Shown piece after piece: positions 1-6,600 of a DNA stretch of 8,503 bases. The notes beneath the pieces are model-generated. The model was not told where the DNA came from. It was given only the letters and a program-made list of their open reading frames with translations, and did no database searches. Every line of letters starts with the position of its first letter. Position 1 is the first letter of the stretch. This stretch comes from Alphaproteobacteria bacterium. GTDB taxonomy: Bacteria > Pseudomonadota > Alphaproteobacteria > RF32 > CAG-239. The position numbers were made by a program, and so were the translations under genes. Location: the NCBI GenBank assembly GCA_017479785.1, contig JAFVBT010000010.1, positions 1 through 8,503 on the forward strand, read 5' to 3'.

Positions 1-1
1 C

Positions 2-835
2 GATGTTGATTTATCGGTTATTGCACGCGGTACACCGGGGTTTTCCGGTGCAGACTTGGCAAATTTGGTAAATGAGGCAGCACTGCTGGCAGCTCGGCGC
101 AACAAGCGCAAAGTCACGGTCGAAGATTTTGATAATGCCAAAGATAAAGTTTTGATGGGAAATGAGCGCAAATCCATGGCTATGGATAAGGAAGAAAAGA
201 AATTGACGGCATATCATGAGGCCGGACACGCTATTTGTTCTTTGCATGTGGCGGAAACCGACCCGATACATAAGGCAACGATTATTCCGCGCGGTCGGGC
301 TTTAGGCATGGTTCAACAATTGCCTGAAAAAGACCAATATTCATATACACGTGCGAAAATGCTGTCACGCTTGATTATTTGCATGGGCGGACGGGCAAGT
401 GAAGAGTTGAAATTCGGTTATGATAAAGTAACTTCCGGCGCATCGGCAGATATTGCTTCTGCAACGAATCTGGCGCGTTCCATGGTAACTGAGTGGGGAA
501 TGAGTGATTTATTGGGCCCTGTTTTATATGCCGAAAATTCCAATGAGGTTTTCTTAGGGCGAGCCGTGACACAGAATAAAAATATGAGTGAAGACACAGC
601 GCGTTTGGTTGATGCCGAAATTAAGCGCTTTTTGACGGAAGCGCATGATCAGGCAACAAATATTTTGAAGAAATATGATAAAGAACTTGAACGCTTGGCT
701 CAAGCTCTGATAGAATATGAAACATTGAGCGGAGAGGAAATTAAAGAAGTTCTGGCCGGGAAACCGCTGAATCGCAGTGAACAGACACCGGTTCCGCCTG
801 AAAAACAAACAAAAGTTTCCGTTCCGGAAATATAA
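2..835 (+). CDS. ftsH: ATP-dependent zinc metalloprotease FtsH (C-terminal part, 5'-truncated by window edge)
   Basis: FtsH is a membrane-anchored hexameric AAA+ protease that unfolds and degrades misfolded membrane proteins and some short-lived cytoplasmic regulators. The reading frame is open from base 2 and gives 277 residues before TAA. It starts in the last part of the AAA+ domain (TPGFSGADLANLVNEAAL, about residues 11-28), a typical FtsH second-region/sensor-2 stretch. The peptidase domain follows with the zinc site HEAGH (H72, E73, H76). The third zinc ligand is D150 in TSGASADI, 74 residues after the second histidine, the same spacing as H421-D495 in E. coli FtsH. The protein ends in a short Pro/Lys/Glu-rich tail, as is usual in the family. 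By alignment with the E. coli zinc site, about 345 N-terminal residues (transmembrane segments, Walker A and B) lie outside the window. Nothing visible looks damaged. The next gene starts 13 bases downstream and is probably co-transcribed. Confidence 0.97.
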   Translation, partial: DVDLSVIARGTPGFSGADLANLVNEAALLAARRNKRKVTVEDFDNAKDKVLMGNERKSMAMDKEEKKLTAYHEAGHAICSLHVAETDPIHKATIIPRGRALGMVQQLPEKDQYSYTRAKMLSRLIICMGGRASEELKFGYDKVTSGASADIASATNLARSMVTEWGMSDLLGPVLYAENSNEVFLGRAVTQNKNMSEDTARLVDAEIKRFLTEAHDQATNILKKYDKELERLAQALIEYETLSGEEIKEVLAGKPLNRSEQTPVPPEKQTKVSVPEI

Positions 836-838
836 GAA

Positions 839-844
839 AGAGGG
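839..844 (+). promoter_or_regulatory. Ribosome binding site that fixes the start at 849
   Basis: AGAGGG lies 4 bases before ATG 849. The open frame extends further upstream to 777, but that extension overlaps the end of ftsH, has no helicase-like sequence, and has no comparable Shine-Dalgarno site. The Q-motif phenylalanine falls at residue 3 when ATG 849 is used, which also supports this start. Confidence 0.7.
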
Positions 845-848
845 TAAA

Positions 849-1700
849 ATGGATTTTACAGAATTAGGACTGAGTGAAAAAACAATTAAAGCAATAAAAG
901 AGGCGGGAATTATAACACCGACAACGGTGCAAGCCGATGTTATCCCGTCAATTTTGGCGGGCAAAGATGTTTTTACGATTGCACCGGCTGTTTGCGGTAA
1001 GACGTGTTCGTATGTTTTTCCGCTGATAGATATTATTTCACGCCATGAGGCGCAGAATATTTTAATTATAACAGCTAATTCCAAGCAATCGGTGAATGTT
1101 TCCGATAGGTTTGCCGTGTTTAACAAATATCACGAGATTACCGAAAGCACGGTTACCGAAAATGAGGAAGATATTAACAATGAAGCAAATGTTATTATAG
1201 CTTCGCCGAATTTGTTGATTGATTTGTTAAAAGAAGAAAAGATTGATCTGTCGCAGACCGATATTTTGGTGGTTGATGATATTAATTTGATTAAGAAACT
1301 GCATCAGTTGGAAAATTTGGAAAAAATTTTAGAGGTTTTGCCGGCTGATAAACAGAATATCATCTATACAAACCGTCGTTCCAAAGAAACGCAGAGCATT
1401 TTGGATAAGATATTGAAAACGCCGGAAGAGTTTAAAATAGACAAGGCTAAAGAACAAGAGGCCGTTCAAGAAGAAACGATACCGAGCAAAGATATGCCTG
1501 TTGCCACAGAAAAAACTCCGGTTGCGGAAAATTCAAAACCGGATGCGGTGAAGAAAACGGATAAAAAGGCAAAATCGGTAAAGAAAGAAAACGAGCAGGA
1601 TTCCGAAGCTTTGCATTTGGCAAAAAAATATCATACATTCGGGCGCAACACACCGGCATTTTTGCTGGGAAAAGCGGAACTTGCCGAAGATAATCAATAA
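849..1700 (+). CDS. Degenerate, truncated DEAD-box RNA helicase-like protein (RecA1 domain only)
   Basis: This 283-residue protein is recognisable as the first RecA-like domain of a DEAD-box RNA helicase. The Q motif is present (F3, then TPTTVQ with Q28), followed by IPSILAGKD. Motif I is altered to APAVCGKT (residues 45-52): GKT is kept but the usual A-x-T-G-x-G start is lost. Motif Ia (PTRELA) is replaced around residues 76-81 by ANSKQS, motif Ib reads SPNLLIDLL (119-127), motif II is DDIN (143-146) instead of DEAD, and motif III (SAT) reads TNR (174-176). A charged Lys/Glu/Pro linker (about 198-252) follows where the second RecA domain should be. The protein ends with TFGRNTPAFLL, resembling the 'GDHxPAFL' tail I associate with alphaproteobacterial RhlE-like helicases. 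It is therefore probably not an active helicase; nucleotide or RNA binding, or a structural role, is possible. The frame is intact and codon use matches its neighbours, so it may be a maintained gene rather than fresh decay. Confidence 0.8.
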   Translation: MDFTELGLSEKTIKAIKEAGIITPTTVQADVIPSILAGKDVFTIAPAVCGKTCSYVFPLIDIISRHEAQNILIITANSKQSVNVSDRFAVFNKYHEITESTVTENEEDINNEANVIIASPNLLIDLLKEEKIDLSQTDILVVDDINLIKKLHQLENLEKILEVLPADKQNIIYTNRRSKETQSILDKILKTPEEFKIDKAKEQEAVQEETIPSKDMPVATEKTPVAENSKPDAVKKTDKKAKSVKKENEQDSEALHLAKKYHTFGRNTPAFLLGKAELAEDNQ

Positions 1701-1705
1701 AATGT

Positions 1706-1724
1706 GTTTTTTTGCAAAAAAAAC
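1706..1724. other. T-tract/A-tract palindrome between the helicase-like gene and yebC
   Basis: The sequence is G, seven T, GC, eight A, C, making an almost perfect A/T palindrome. It starts six bases after the stop codon of the helicase-like gene. The stem is nearly all A-T with no loop and no following T-run on the plus strand, so it is a poor terminator. The A-tract abuts the -35 box of the yebC promoter, so it may act as an UP-element-like or bent-DNA segment. Confidence 0.4.
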
Positions 1725-1754
1725 TTGAATATTTATATGAAATTACGCTATAAA
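1724..1754 (+). promoter_or_regulatory. Predicted housekeeping promoter for yebC-ruvC
   Basis: A -35-like CTTGAA (1724-1729) and a -10-like CTATAA (1748-1753) are separated by 18 bases, close to the alphaproteobacterial consensus CTTGAC-N17-CTATAT. The A-tract just upstream could strengthen it. The yebC start lies about 40 bases downstream of the -10, with a good Shine-Dalgarno AGAGGAG ending at 1785. This makes yebC-ruvC a separate transcription unit from ftsH, possibly with read-through because no convincing terminator precedes it. Confidence 0.55.
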
Positions 1755-1793
1755 AACGCCATAACGAATTTATAGTTAAGAGGAGATAACTTT

Positions 1794-2549
1794 ATGTCAG
1801 GACATTCGCAATTTAAGAACATTATGTATAGAAAAGGCGCACAAGATGCGAAAAAGGCGCGCGTGTTTGCCAAGTTGGCGCGTGAAATTACCGTGGCCGC
1901 CAAAAGCGGTTTGCCGGAACCTGATAAGAATCCTCGCTTGCGTTTGGCAATTCAGGCGGCGCGTGCGGAAAGTATGCCGAAAGACAATATTGAGCGTGCA
2001 ATAGCCAAAGCAACAACAGTTGCCGGCGGAGCTGATTTTGTGACGATGCGTTATGAAGGCTTTTCGCCAAACAAAGTGTCTGTTATTGTTGAGGCTTTGA
2101 CTGATAATAAAAACCGCACGGCGGGTAATGTGCGTACAATTTTCGGCAAGCGCGGCGGTCAGATGGGCGAAAGCGGTTCGGTGGTGTTTAACTTTGAGCG
2201 TATCGGTTATATTGAATATCCGGCGGCAACGGCAGGTGCCGATGAAATGTTTGAAGCGGCTTTGGAAGCAGGTGCCAACGATGTTATTTCAGATGAAGAA
2301 ACGCACAGCATTGAGACGTTGCCTGATGATTTGTCTGTTGTGACGTCGGCATTGGAAGCCAAATATGGCACACCGTCGGCATCTCGGTTAGATTGGAAAC
2401 CGGTTGTTAAAGTTGATATTACCGATGTTGAAACTGCGCGTAAGTTTTTAGATTTTATTGATGCGTTGGAAGAAGATGAGGACGTTCAACACGTTTATCA
2501 CAACGCGGAAATCGCTGATGATGTGATGGCGCAGTTGGAGGCTGAATAA
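1794..2549 (+). CDS. yebC: YebC/TACO1 family protein
   Basis: This complete 251-residue protein has the normal length for the family. The N-terminus MSGHSQFKNIMYRKGAQDAK is the diagnostic YebC start, in the SQFKNIM form familiar from alphaproteobacteria. SMPKDNIERAIAK (about residues 60-72) and the long conserved core from YEGFSPNK through TDNKNRT, IFGKRGGQMGESGSV and NFER (about 87-136) are intact. The acidic C-terminal part (ALEEDEDVQHVYHNAEI) is also typical. YebC proteins were first described as DNA-binding transcriptional regulators. The mitochondrial relative TACO1 and bacterial members are now linked to translation, including of proline-rich stretches, so the older label 'transcriptional regulator' should be treated with care. 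It is cytoplasmic. AGAGGAG (1779-1785) precedes ATG 1794. Coupling to ruvC is a common arrangement in proteobacteria. Confidence 0.97.
   Translation: MSGHSQFKNIMYRKGAQDAKKARVFAKLAREITVAAKSGLPEPDKNPRLRLAIQAARAESMPKDNIERAIAKATTVAGGADFVTMRYEGFSPNKVSVIVEALTDNKNRTAGNVRTIFGKRGGQMGESGSVVFNFERIGYIEYPAATAGADEMFEAALEAGANDVISDEETHSIETLPDDLSVVTSALEAKYGTPSASRLDWKPVVKVDITDVETARKFLDFIDALEEDEDVQHVYHNAEIADDVMAQLEAE
2537..2541 (+). promoter_or_regulatory. ruvC ribosome binding site inside the end of yebC
   Basis: GGAGG lies in the last codons of yebC, 11 bases before the ruvC ATG. The stop of yebC and start of ruvC are only three bases apart. The two genes are therefore very likely on one transcript and translationally coupled. 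Confidence 0.7.
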
Positions 2550-2552
2550 TAT

Positions 2553-3029
2553 ATGCGCATCTTAGGCTTGGATCCGAGTTTATCGTCAACCGGCTGGGGT
2601 GTGATAGAGGCAAACGGAAACCGTCTGCAATATGTTGCAGACGGTTTTATTCCGACTGATGCCAAAATGCCGATAGAAGAGCGGCTGGATATTATTTTCC
2701 GCACATTGTGTGAGGTTGTTGAAACGTATCAACCGGCAGAAGCAGCAATAGAAAAGACATTTTTAAATAAAAATCCGGAAAGCTCGTTAAAGTTGAGTAT
2801 GGCGCGCGGTGTTGTCATTCTGGCGGCAGGGTATAATCATATTCCGTTATATGAATTTGAGCCGAACAAGGTAAAAAAAGCATTGGTCGGAGTAGGGCGC
2901 GCCGAAAAAGCGCAGGTTGAGACCATGATTAAGATTTTGTTGCCGGGGTGTGCGCCGAAGAATAATGACTCTTCTGATGCCTTGGCTATGGCCATCACGC
3001 GCAGTCACTATCGCACTGCCGAGAGGTAA
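2553..3029 (+). CDS. ruvC: Crossover junction endodeoxyribonuclease RuvC
   Basis: RuvC is the dimeric, magnesium-dependent resolvase that cuts Holliday junctions driven by RuvAB during homologous recombination and repair. The 158-residue protein is slightly short (E. coli RuvC has 173) but complete. The RNase H-like fold shows all four catalytic acidic residues: D7 in GLDPS, E67 in AAIEKTF, and D139 and D142 in NNDSSDALAMAI. The conserved LSMARGV, PNKVKKALVGVGRAEKAQV and MI-x-LL segments are also present. The start follows yebC by three bases with GGAGG at good distance. ruvA and ruvB do not follow, so the usual ruvCAB cluster is broken here. A frameshifted GIY-YIG gene comes next. Codons about 22-32 contain a perfect inverted repeat, described separately, which does not disturb the reading frame. 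Confidence 0.97.
   Translation: MRILGLDPSLSSTGWGVIEANGNRLQYVADGFIPTDAKMPIEERLDIIFRTLCEVVETYQPAEAAIEKTFLNKNPESSLKLSMARGVVILAAGYNHIPLYEFEPNKVKKALVGVGRAEKAQVETMIKILLPGCAPKNNDSSDALAMAITRSHYRTAER
2618..2647 (+). repeat. Perfect 13-bp inverted repeat with 4-base loop inside ruvC
   Basis: AAACCGTCTGCAA (2618-2630) and TTGCAGACGGTTT (2635-2647) are exact reverse complements separated by TATG. A T-rich run (TTTTATT, counting the end of the stem) follows. In RNA this would form a stable hairpin resembling an intrinsic terminator, about 65 bases into the ruvC coding region. It encodes ordinary variable-region residues of RuvC (roughly GNRLQYVADGF), so the protein motif does not obviously force this structure. 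A role in attenuation, RNA stability or processing is inference. Confidence 0.8.
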
Positions 3030-3036
3030 CAAGGAA

Positions 3037-3326
3037 ATGAGGAAAATGTACGTATACATGATAACAAACAAAAACAATACGACACTTTATATAAGGTGAC
3101 AAACGATTTGGTGCGCCGCATTTGGGAGCACAAAAATAAACTATGTAAAGGATTTACGGCAAGATACAATCTCAATAAACTTGTCTATTATGAAATTTAT
3201 GACGATGAAATAACAGCAATTGCGCGCGAAAAAACACTGAAACACTACAAAAGAGAAGAGAAAGCTGCTCTAATTAATGGAATGAATAAATCATGGAATG
3301 ATTTATATGGTGTGTTATGTAAGTGA
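3037..3326 (+). pseudogene. GIY-YIG endonuclease domain protein, frameshifted
   Basis: The two halves together match a small single-domain GIY-YIG nuclease of the UPF0213/YhbQ-like type, about 96 residues, the normal length for the group. The first half reads MYVYMITNKNNTTLYI and then meets a TGA at 3097-3099. The second half continues in another frame as VTNDLVRRIWEHK, with the conserved Arg, and ends with AREKTLKHYKREEKAALI, containing the conserved metal-binding Glu. Family members normally read LYIGVTNDL here. The gap between ATA (3091-3093) and GTG (3096-3098) is two bases where a Gly codon needs three, so one base is missing exactly at the YIG glycine. Everything else looks well conserved, so the lesion is recent, a sequencing error, or less likely a recoding site. 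No classic slippery heptamer is visible. AGAGG (3022-3026) or AAGG (3031-3034) could serve ATG 3037 or ATG 3046. Confidence 0.8.
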
Positions 3327-3357
3327 TTCGCCAGTCATTATTTCCCGTTTTTTTTAC

Positions 3358-3409
3358 TGTCATTCTTGCCTGCAAGGGCGAGGATCTCATGCGTTCCGGC
3401 ACCGGTGCC
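3358..3409 (+). repeat. Intergenic palindromic repeat, copy A
   Basis: This copy runs from TGTCATTCTTGCC to GGCACCGGTGCC. ATTCTTGCC (3362-3370) can pair with GGCGAGGAT (3377-3385), with two G-U wobbles in RNA. It shares GTCA-TCTTGCC, ATCTCATGCGTTC-like and GCACCGGTGC blocks with copy B, which starts exactly 60 bases later. It belongs to the general class of dispersed 'GTCATTC...' intergenic repeats seen in many proteobacteria; I cannot name a specific family. Confidence 0.7.
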
Positions 3410-3415
3410 TTTTTT
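3398..3415 (+). terminator. Weak candidate terminator for the ruvC/GIY-YIG transcript
   Basis: The perfect palindrome GGCACCGGTGCC (3398-3409) is followed at once by six T. As a hairpin it gives only a 4-bp G+C-rich stem with a CCGG loop, so termination may be weak. It forms the end of repeat copy A. No better plus-strand terminator is visible after 3326. Confidence 0.3.
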
Positions 3416-3417
3416 AA

Positions 3418-3475
3418 CGTCACTCTTGCCAAGCGAAGCGCCGGCGAGAGTCTCATGCGTTCTTGCACCGGTGCT
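3418..3475 (+). repeat. Intergenic palindromic repeat, copy B
   Basis: This copy runs from CGTCACTCTTGCC to GCACCGGTGC (3465-3474). It is a direct repeat of copy A with about six extra bases (AAGCGAAGCGCC in the loop). ACTCTTGCC (3422-3430) pairs with GGCGAGAGT (3443-3451). The arms differ from copy A at positions that keep pairing (A-T in one copy, G-U or G-C in the other), which suggests the fold is maintained. Confidence 0.7.
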
Positions 3476-3483
3476 TGTTGATA

Positions 3484-3521
3484 GAGATTCTCCCCCTCGC
3501 TTCGCTCAGTGAAGAATGACG
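3484..3521 (-). repeat. Intergenic palindromic repeat, copy C (inverted)
   Basis: Read on the minus strand, this copy begins CGTCATTCTTCACTGAGCG and ends with GAATCTC, the reverse orientation of copies A and B. AAGAATGAC (3512-3520) is the exact complement of GTCATTCTT in copy A (3359-3367), so A and C could form a long cruciform. The internal GAGCGAAGCGAG segment recalls the AAGCGAAGCG loop of copy B. Confidence 0.65.
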
Positions 3522-3535
3522 TTTAGAAAACTATC

Positions 3536-3557
3536 GCCTCGGTGAAGAATGACAGCG
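3536..3557 (-). repeat. Intergenic palindromic repeat, copy D (partial, inverted)
   Basis: GTGAAGAATGAC (3542-3553) is identical to 3509-3520 in copy C, 33 bases away and in the same orientation. Only the end of the repeat unit is present, so this looks like a truncated copy. It lies immediately beside the terminator of the minus-strand operon. Confidence 0.55.
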
Positions 3558-3560
3558 GTT

Positions 3561-3595
3561 AAAAAAAACAGGCCCGTGAAATACACAGGCCTGTT
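3561..3595 (-). terminator. Strong rho-independent terminator of the pilin-adhesin operon
   Basis: On the minus strand AACAGGCC (3595-3588) pairs perfectly with GGCCTGTT (3574-3567). Four more pairs inside (TGTG with CACG, one of them G-U) close a five-base TATTT loop, giving a 12-bp stem. The stem runs directly into a tract of T (eight A on the plus strand, 3561-3568). It begins 16 bases after the stop codon of the 1325-residue gene and is the clearest terminator in the window. Confidence 0.92.
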
Positions 3596-3611
3596 GCGAA
3601 CGAAATCAGCT

Positions 3612-6600
3612 TTACCACTCTTCGGTGTATTTCAACGTCGGGTCGTTCAGACGTTTTCTATAATTATCATCCGGTTTTTCGTAACTGGTTGGTACGGTCG
3701 TTGTTTCCAAAGACATATACTTATCTTCGGCAAAGTAATCACTGTAATCCCCTTGGAAAGCGGCCATACTTGCATCACTGTCTGTCGTGGTACCCATGTT
3801 GGAGCGGTTAAAGTAGCAATAGGTTGTTGCTGTTCCTTCCAAAGAACCTTTGGTAACCGGAAAGACATTCCAATATAAATCATTAGTTGCTTTTCTTACG
3901 GTAGTATCGGTCAGATACTTATTATAAATATCTTTGGTGTAAACAAATCCCATCAACAAAGCCCAACTGCGCACGTAATGCGTTCTGCAAGCATCGCTGC
4001 CATAGGTTGTGACTGCTTCTGCACACATTGGGACACTTAATGTTTTTAACCATGTGTTTTGTTGGAAGGTAAAAGGTATAGCCGTTTTATCTTTGCTGCC
4101 ACCCGTTAAAATATACGGATACATCCCACTGAGACTGTCTCTGAAACCGGCAACTTCCAAACCCGTAACATCAGATACATCTACAACATCACTATAACCG
4201 TCACTATAAATATCACTGCGGTGAGATAAGGTCATTGAGTGGACACTCTCTTCACCCAATTTCAATTTGGCGCGGCGATACATCGGCGTTACGTCTTCTA
4301 TGAGGTTAGTGTCTCCTTTACCGTTTTCTCCGCCTTTATAGGCCTCAGCATTTACAGTCATTAATTGTTCTTCCACCGTGTAATGACTTGCACCTTCTCC
4401 TGTTGTTGAGTTATATGCCATTTGACCGGCTTGCGCCATATACATACTGACCGGTGTAAATGTCAGCACACGAGAATATCCCGGCGGGCATTGAGGCGCC
4501 GGCACATAACCGGTGTATGGCGAAGCCCAATAGCTTGAACCGGCCCCCGGACAAGTTGTGCCGCCGCACTGTACACCGTCGTTGTCAGTGTGTTGAAATG
4601 AAAAATCAGAAACAAGGTCATCTTTATCATTGGTAGAAAGATAGATAGACTTAATGATAAAGTTCGGTAAAATATCGCTTAAGCGGGCACCGCCGCGGGT
4701 GGTCAGCTTAATATCATGCATAACCGAAGTATATGCCGGATTGACCATATAGGTGTCATAACGTCCGGCCTTTCCCGCACTGTTGTATTTTGTGTATTTT
4801 CCATCTACAATCAAATCAGGCACTTTAACCAAGTCGCCGTTTGCATCACGGTTATTGGCAACAAATCTTCCGGCAGCAACAAAGCCCATTTGCTCTGTGG
4901 CTGTTTTACTGTTGGCATCCCCGGCCACAGCGGTTGCAGCAGGAACTGCCGGCAATGCGTCCAAACCGCCTTTACGAATATATACAGTACCTTCATCCAT
5001 AAGGTCATTGTTATTTGACAGGTAACCATTACCAACTGCACCGCCATACATTGAAATAATAGAATCACCATATACGGAAGGAATATTTTTGCTATAACTA
5101 TAGGTTGGATTTTCGGATAAATTAACAAGAACTGCTTTTGGGGCACTTGTATTTCCTGATACAATCTCAATACCAGCAGCACCGTCACGATCCGGTGTCG
5201 ATTGTCCGATTGACATATATCTGCGACTGTTTACGGCATTACCATTCGTATCCTCACCGGTAAACAAAACATTACCATGCATGGCTATGTCAAAATCTTC
5301 AAGATAACGATTTCTGTAAAAGGCAGACATAGAATCCCCTTCAAGAGTCTTATCCAATACAGAATTTCTGTTGTTCATTGCTTCACGTGCGGATGTTGCA
5401 TTTACAGAAAAGACATTTCTGATGTTTTGACCATCTACAGATCCGACACGGAGATTAGAACCAATTAAATTAACAACACCATTTTTTTCAAAATTCACAT
5501 TATAGGTGTTATCATATCCAGAATCGTTACGCCCACCAAAATTATTAGAATTATAAGAACTGGTATCGTCATCATCTGCTTTTATAACAATATGATTTTG
5601 TTTCATGCTTTGTGAAACTTTACCGTTATGCAATAATAACTCACCTCTCGGATCAGTTTCTAGATTCATATTGCCTTTCACAAATGTGTGCATAGAATAA
5701 GCTTCCCATGGCTCTTCGTTAGGTATGTTGGTAACGTTGCCAATTGAGAATATTTCGGAATTATACCCTTCTTCTCCTTCGGTTCCTATACGTGTTTTTA
5801 TGTATTTATTCTTAAACTGAACTTCTGTGTTAGTTGTGTGTGCGGCATCTTCCGGTCTTTGACCGTCGGTAGATTCAATCACAACGCCGTTTTTATCCAC
5901 GTTCAACCACTGGAACTCATCATCAACGTGTTCCGAACCTGTGCTCAAACTGGCTGTGCGCAGTTTTTGTGTATCTAACTGATCAGCAGCCAACAGACCT
6001 TGTACATAAGTGTTCTCACCGATGGCAACAGGGAAGTTCTGAGCAGTCCTATAATGAATATGAGAAATGTCTTTCATTTCTTGCACTGTCTCCGTTGCAC
6101 CTTCTCCTGTTATGTTTGTTTTTAGAACGGCAACTTTCCCTTTTTTATTTTCATTGGCATCGCCGGCTTTGGCAATATTGATGCTTCCGCCATGAACACC
6201 TGTTGTCGGACAATAACTATCCGAAAACGCATCGTATGTTTCGGAAGTATCCAATCTGACTAAACCTTGTTCGTCTCCTTTGCCAAGCAAGATAAGTCGG
6301 GTGTTCCGATTATGATTCGCGTCATCATATCTTTGCGCATGTATAACAAAGTTGCTATAGGAATCACCGCCGGAACCGATTGTTATATTAGGCATTTCGG
6401 TGGAGCCATCATTACGGTAAAAATTGCGTGCTAAATCCAAGTCACCATATTGAGTAACTTTTCCTGTACCGCTGTCAATCACAAAGTTATAGCCGTCATC
6501 TTCATCTTCTCCCGTTTCTGAATTATATTTTGTGCGCGGGCCGTAATTTAAGTTGTCCTTGTCCACAAAGAAATTCCGTAAACCGGCCATCAAAGAACCG

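Noticed and set aside
777..848. Upstream extension of the helicase-like gene (24 more residues)
   Set aside because: It overlaps the end of ftsH, has no family-like sequence, and ATG 849 has its own Shine-Dalgarno and places the Q motif correctly.
554..1126. 190-residue minus-strand open frame across ftsH and the helicase-like gene
   Set aside because: It is antisense to two clear coding regions, has no recognisable motif, and its composition is that of an out-of-frame translation.
2618..2647. Neisseria-type DNA uptake sequence pair
   Set aside because: CCGTCTGCAA only resembles the GCCGTCTGAA word, the gene content does not suggest Neisseriaceae, and no other copy is visible in the window.
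3080..3100. Programmed ribosomal frameshift in the GIY-YIG gene
   Set aside because: No slippery heptamer or downstream stimulatory hairpin is evident, and the -1 product would carry Lys in place of the YIG glycine.
3358..3475. CRISPR array
   Set aside because: There are only two direct copies, of unequal length, with no regular spacers, and the copies contain internal hairpins of the intergenic-repeat kind.
3340..3620. A shufflon (invertible segments) at the 3' end of the PilV-like gene
   Set aside because: In IncI plasmids the 3' end of pilV carries inverted recombination repeats and an adjacent rci recombinase. Here the repeats lie outside the coding region, beyond a strong terminator, and no recombinase gene or sfx-like repeat inside the gene is visible.
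4831..4863. Dockerin/EF-hand-like calcium loop (DANGDL...D) in the adhesin
   Set aside because: The Gly expected at position 6 is Leu and the final acidic residue is out of register, so the match is too weak to call.
4716..5188. Open frames of 80-125 residues on both strands inside the giant adhesin gene
   Set aside because: They are shadows of a continuous 1325-codon frame, lack ribosome binding sites, and show no family features.
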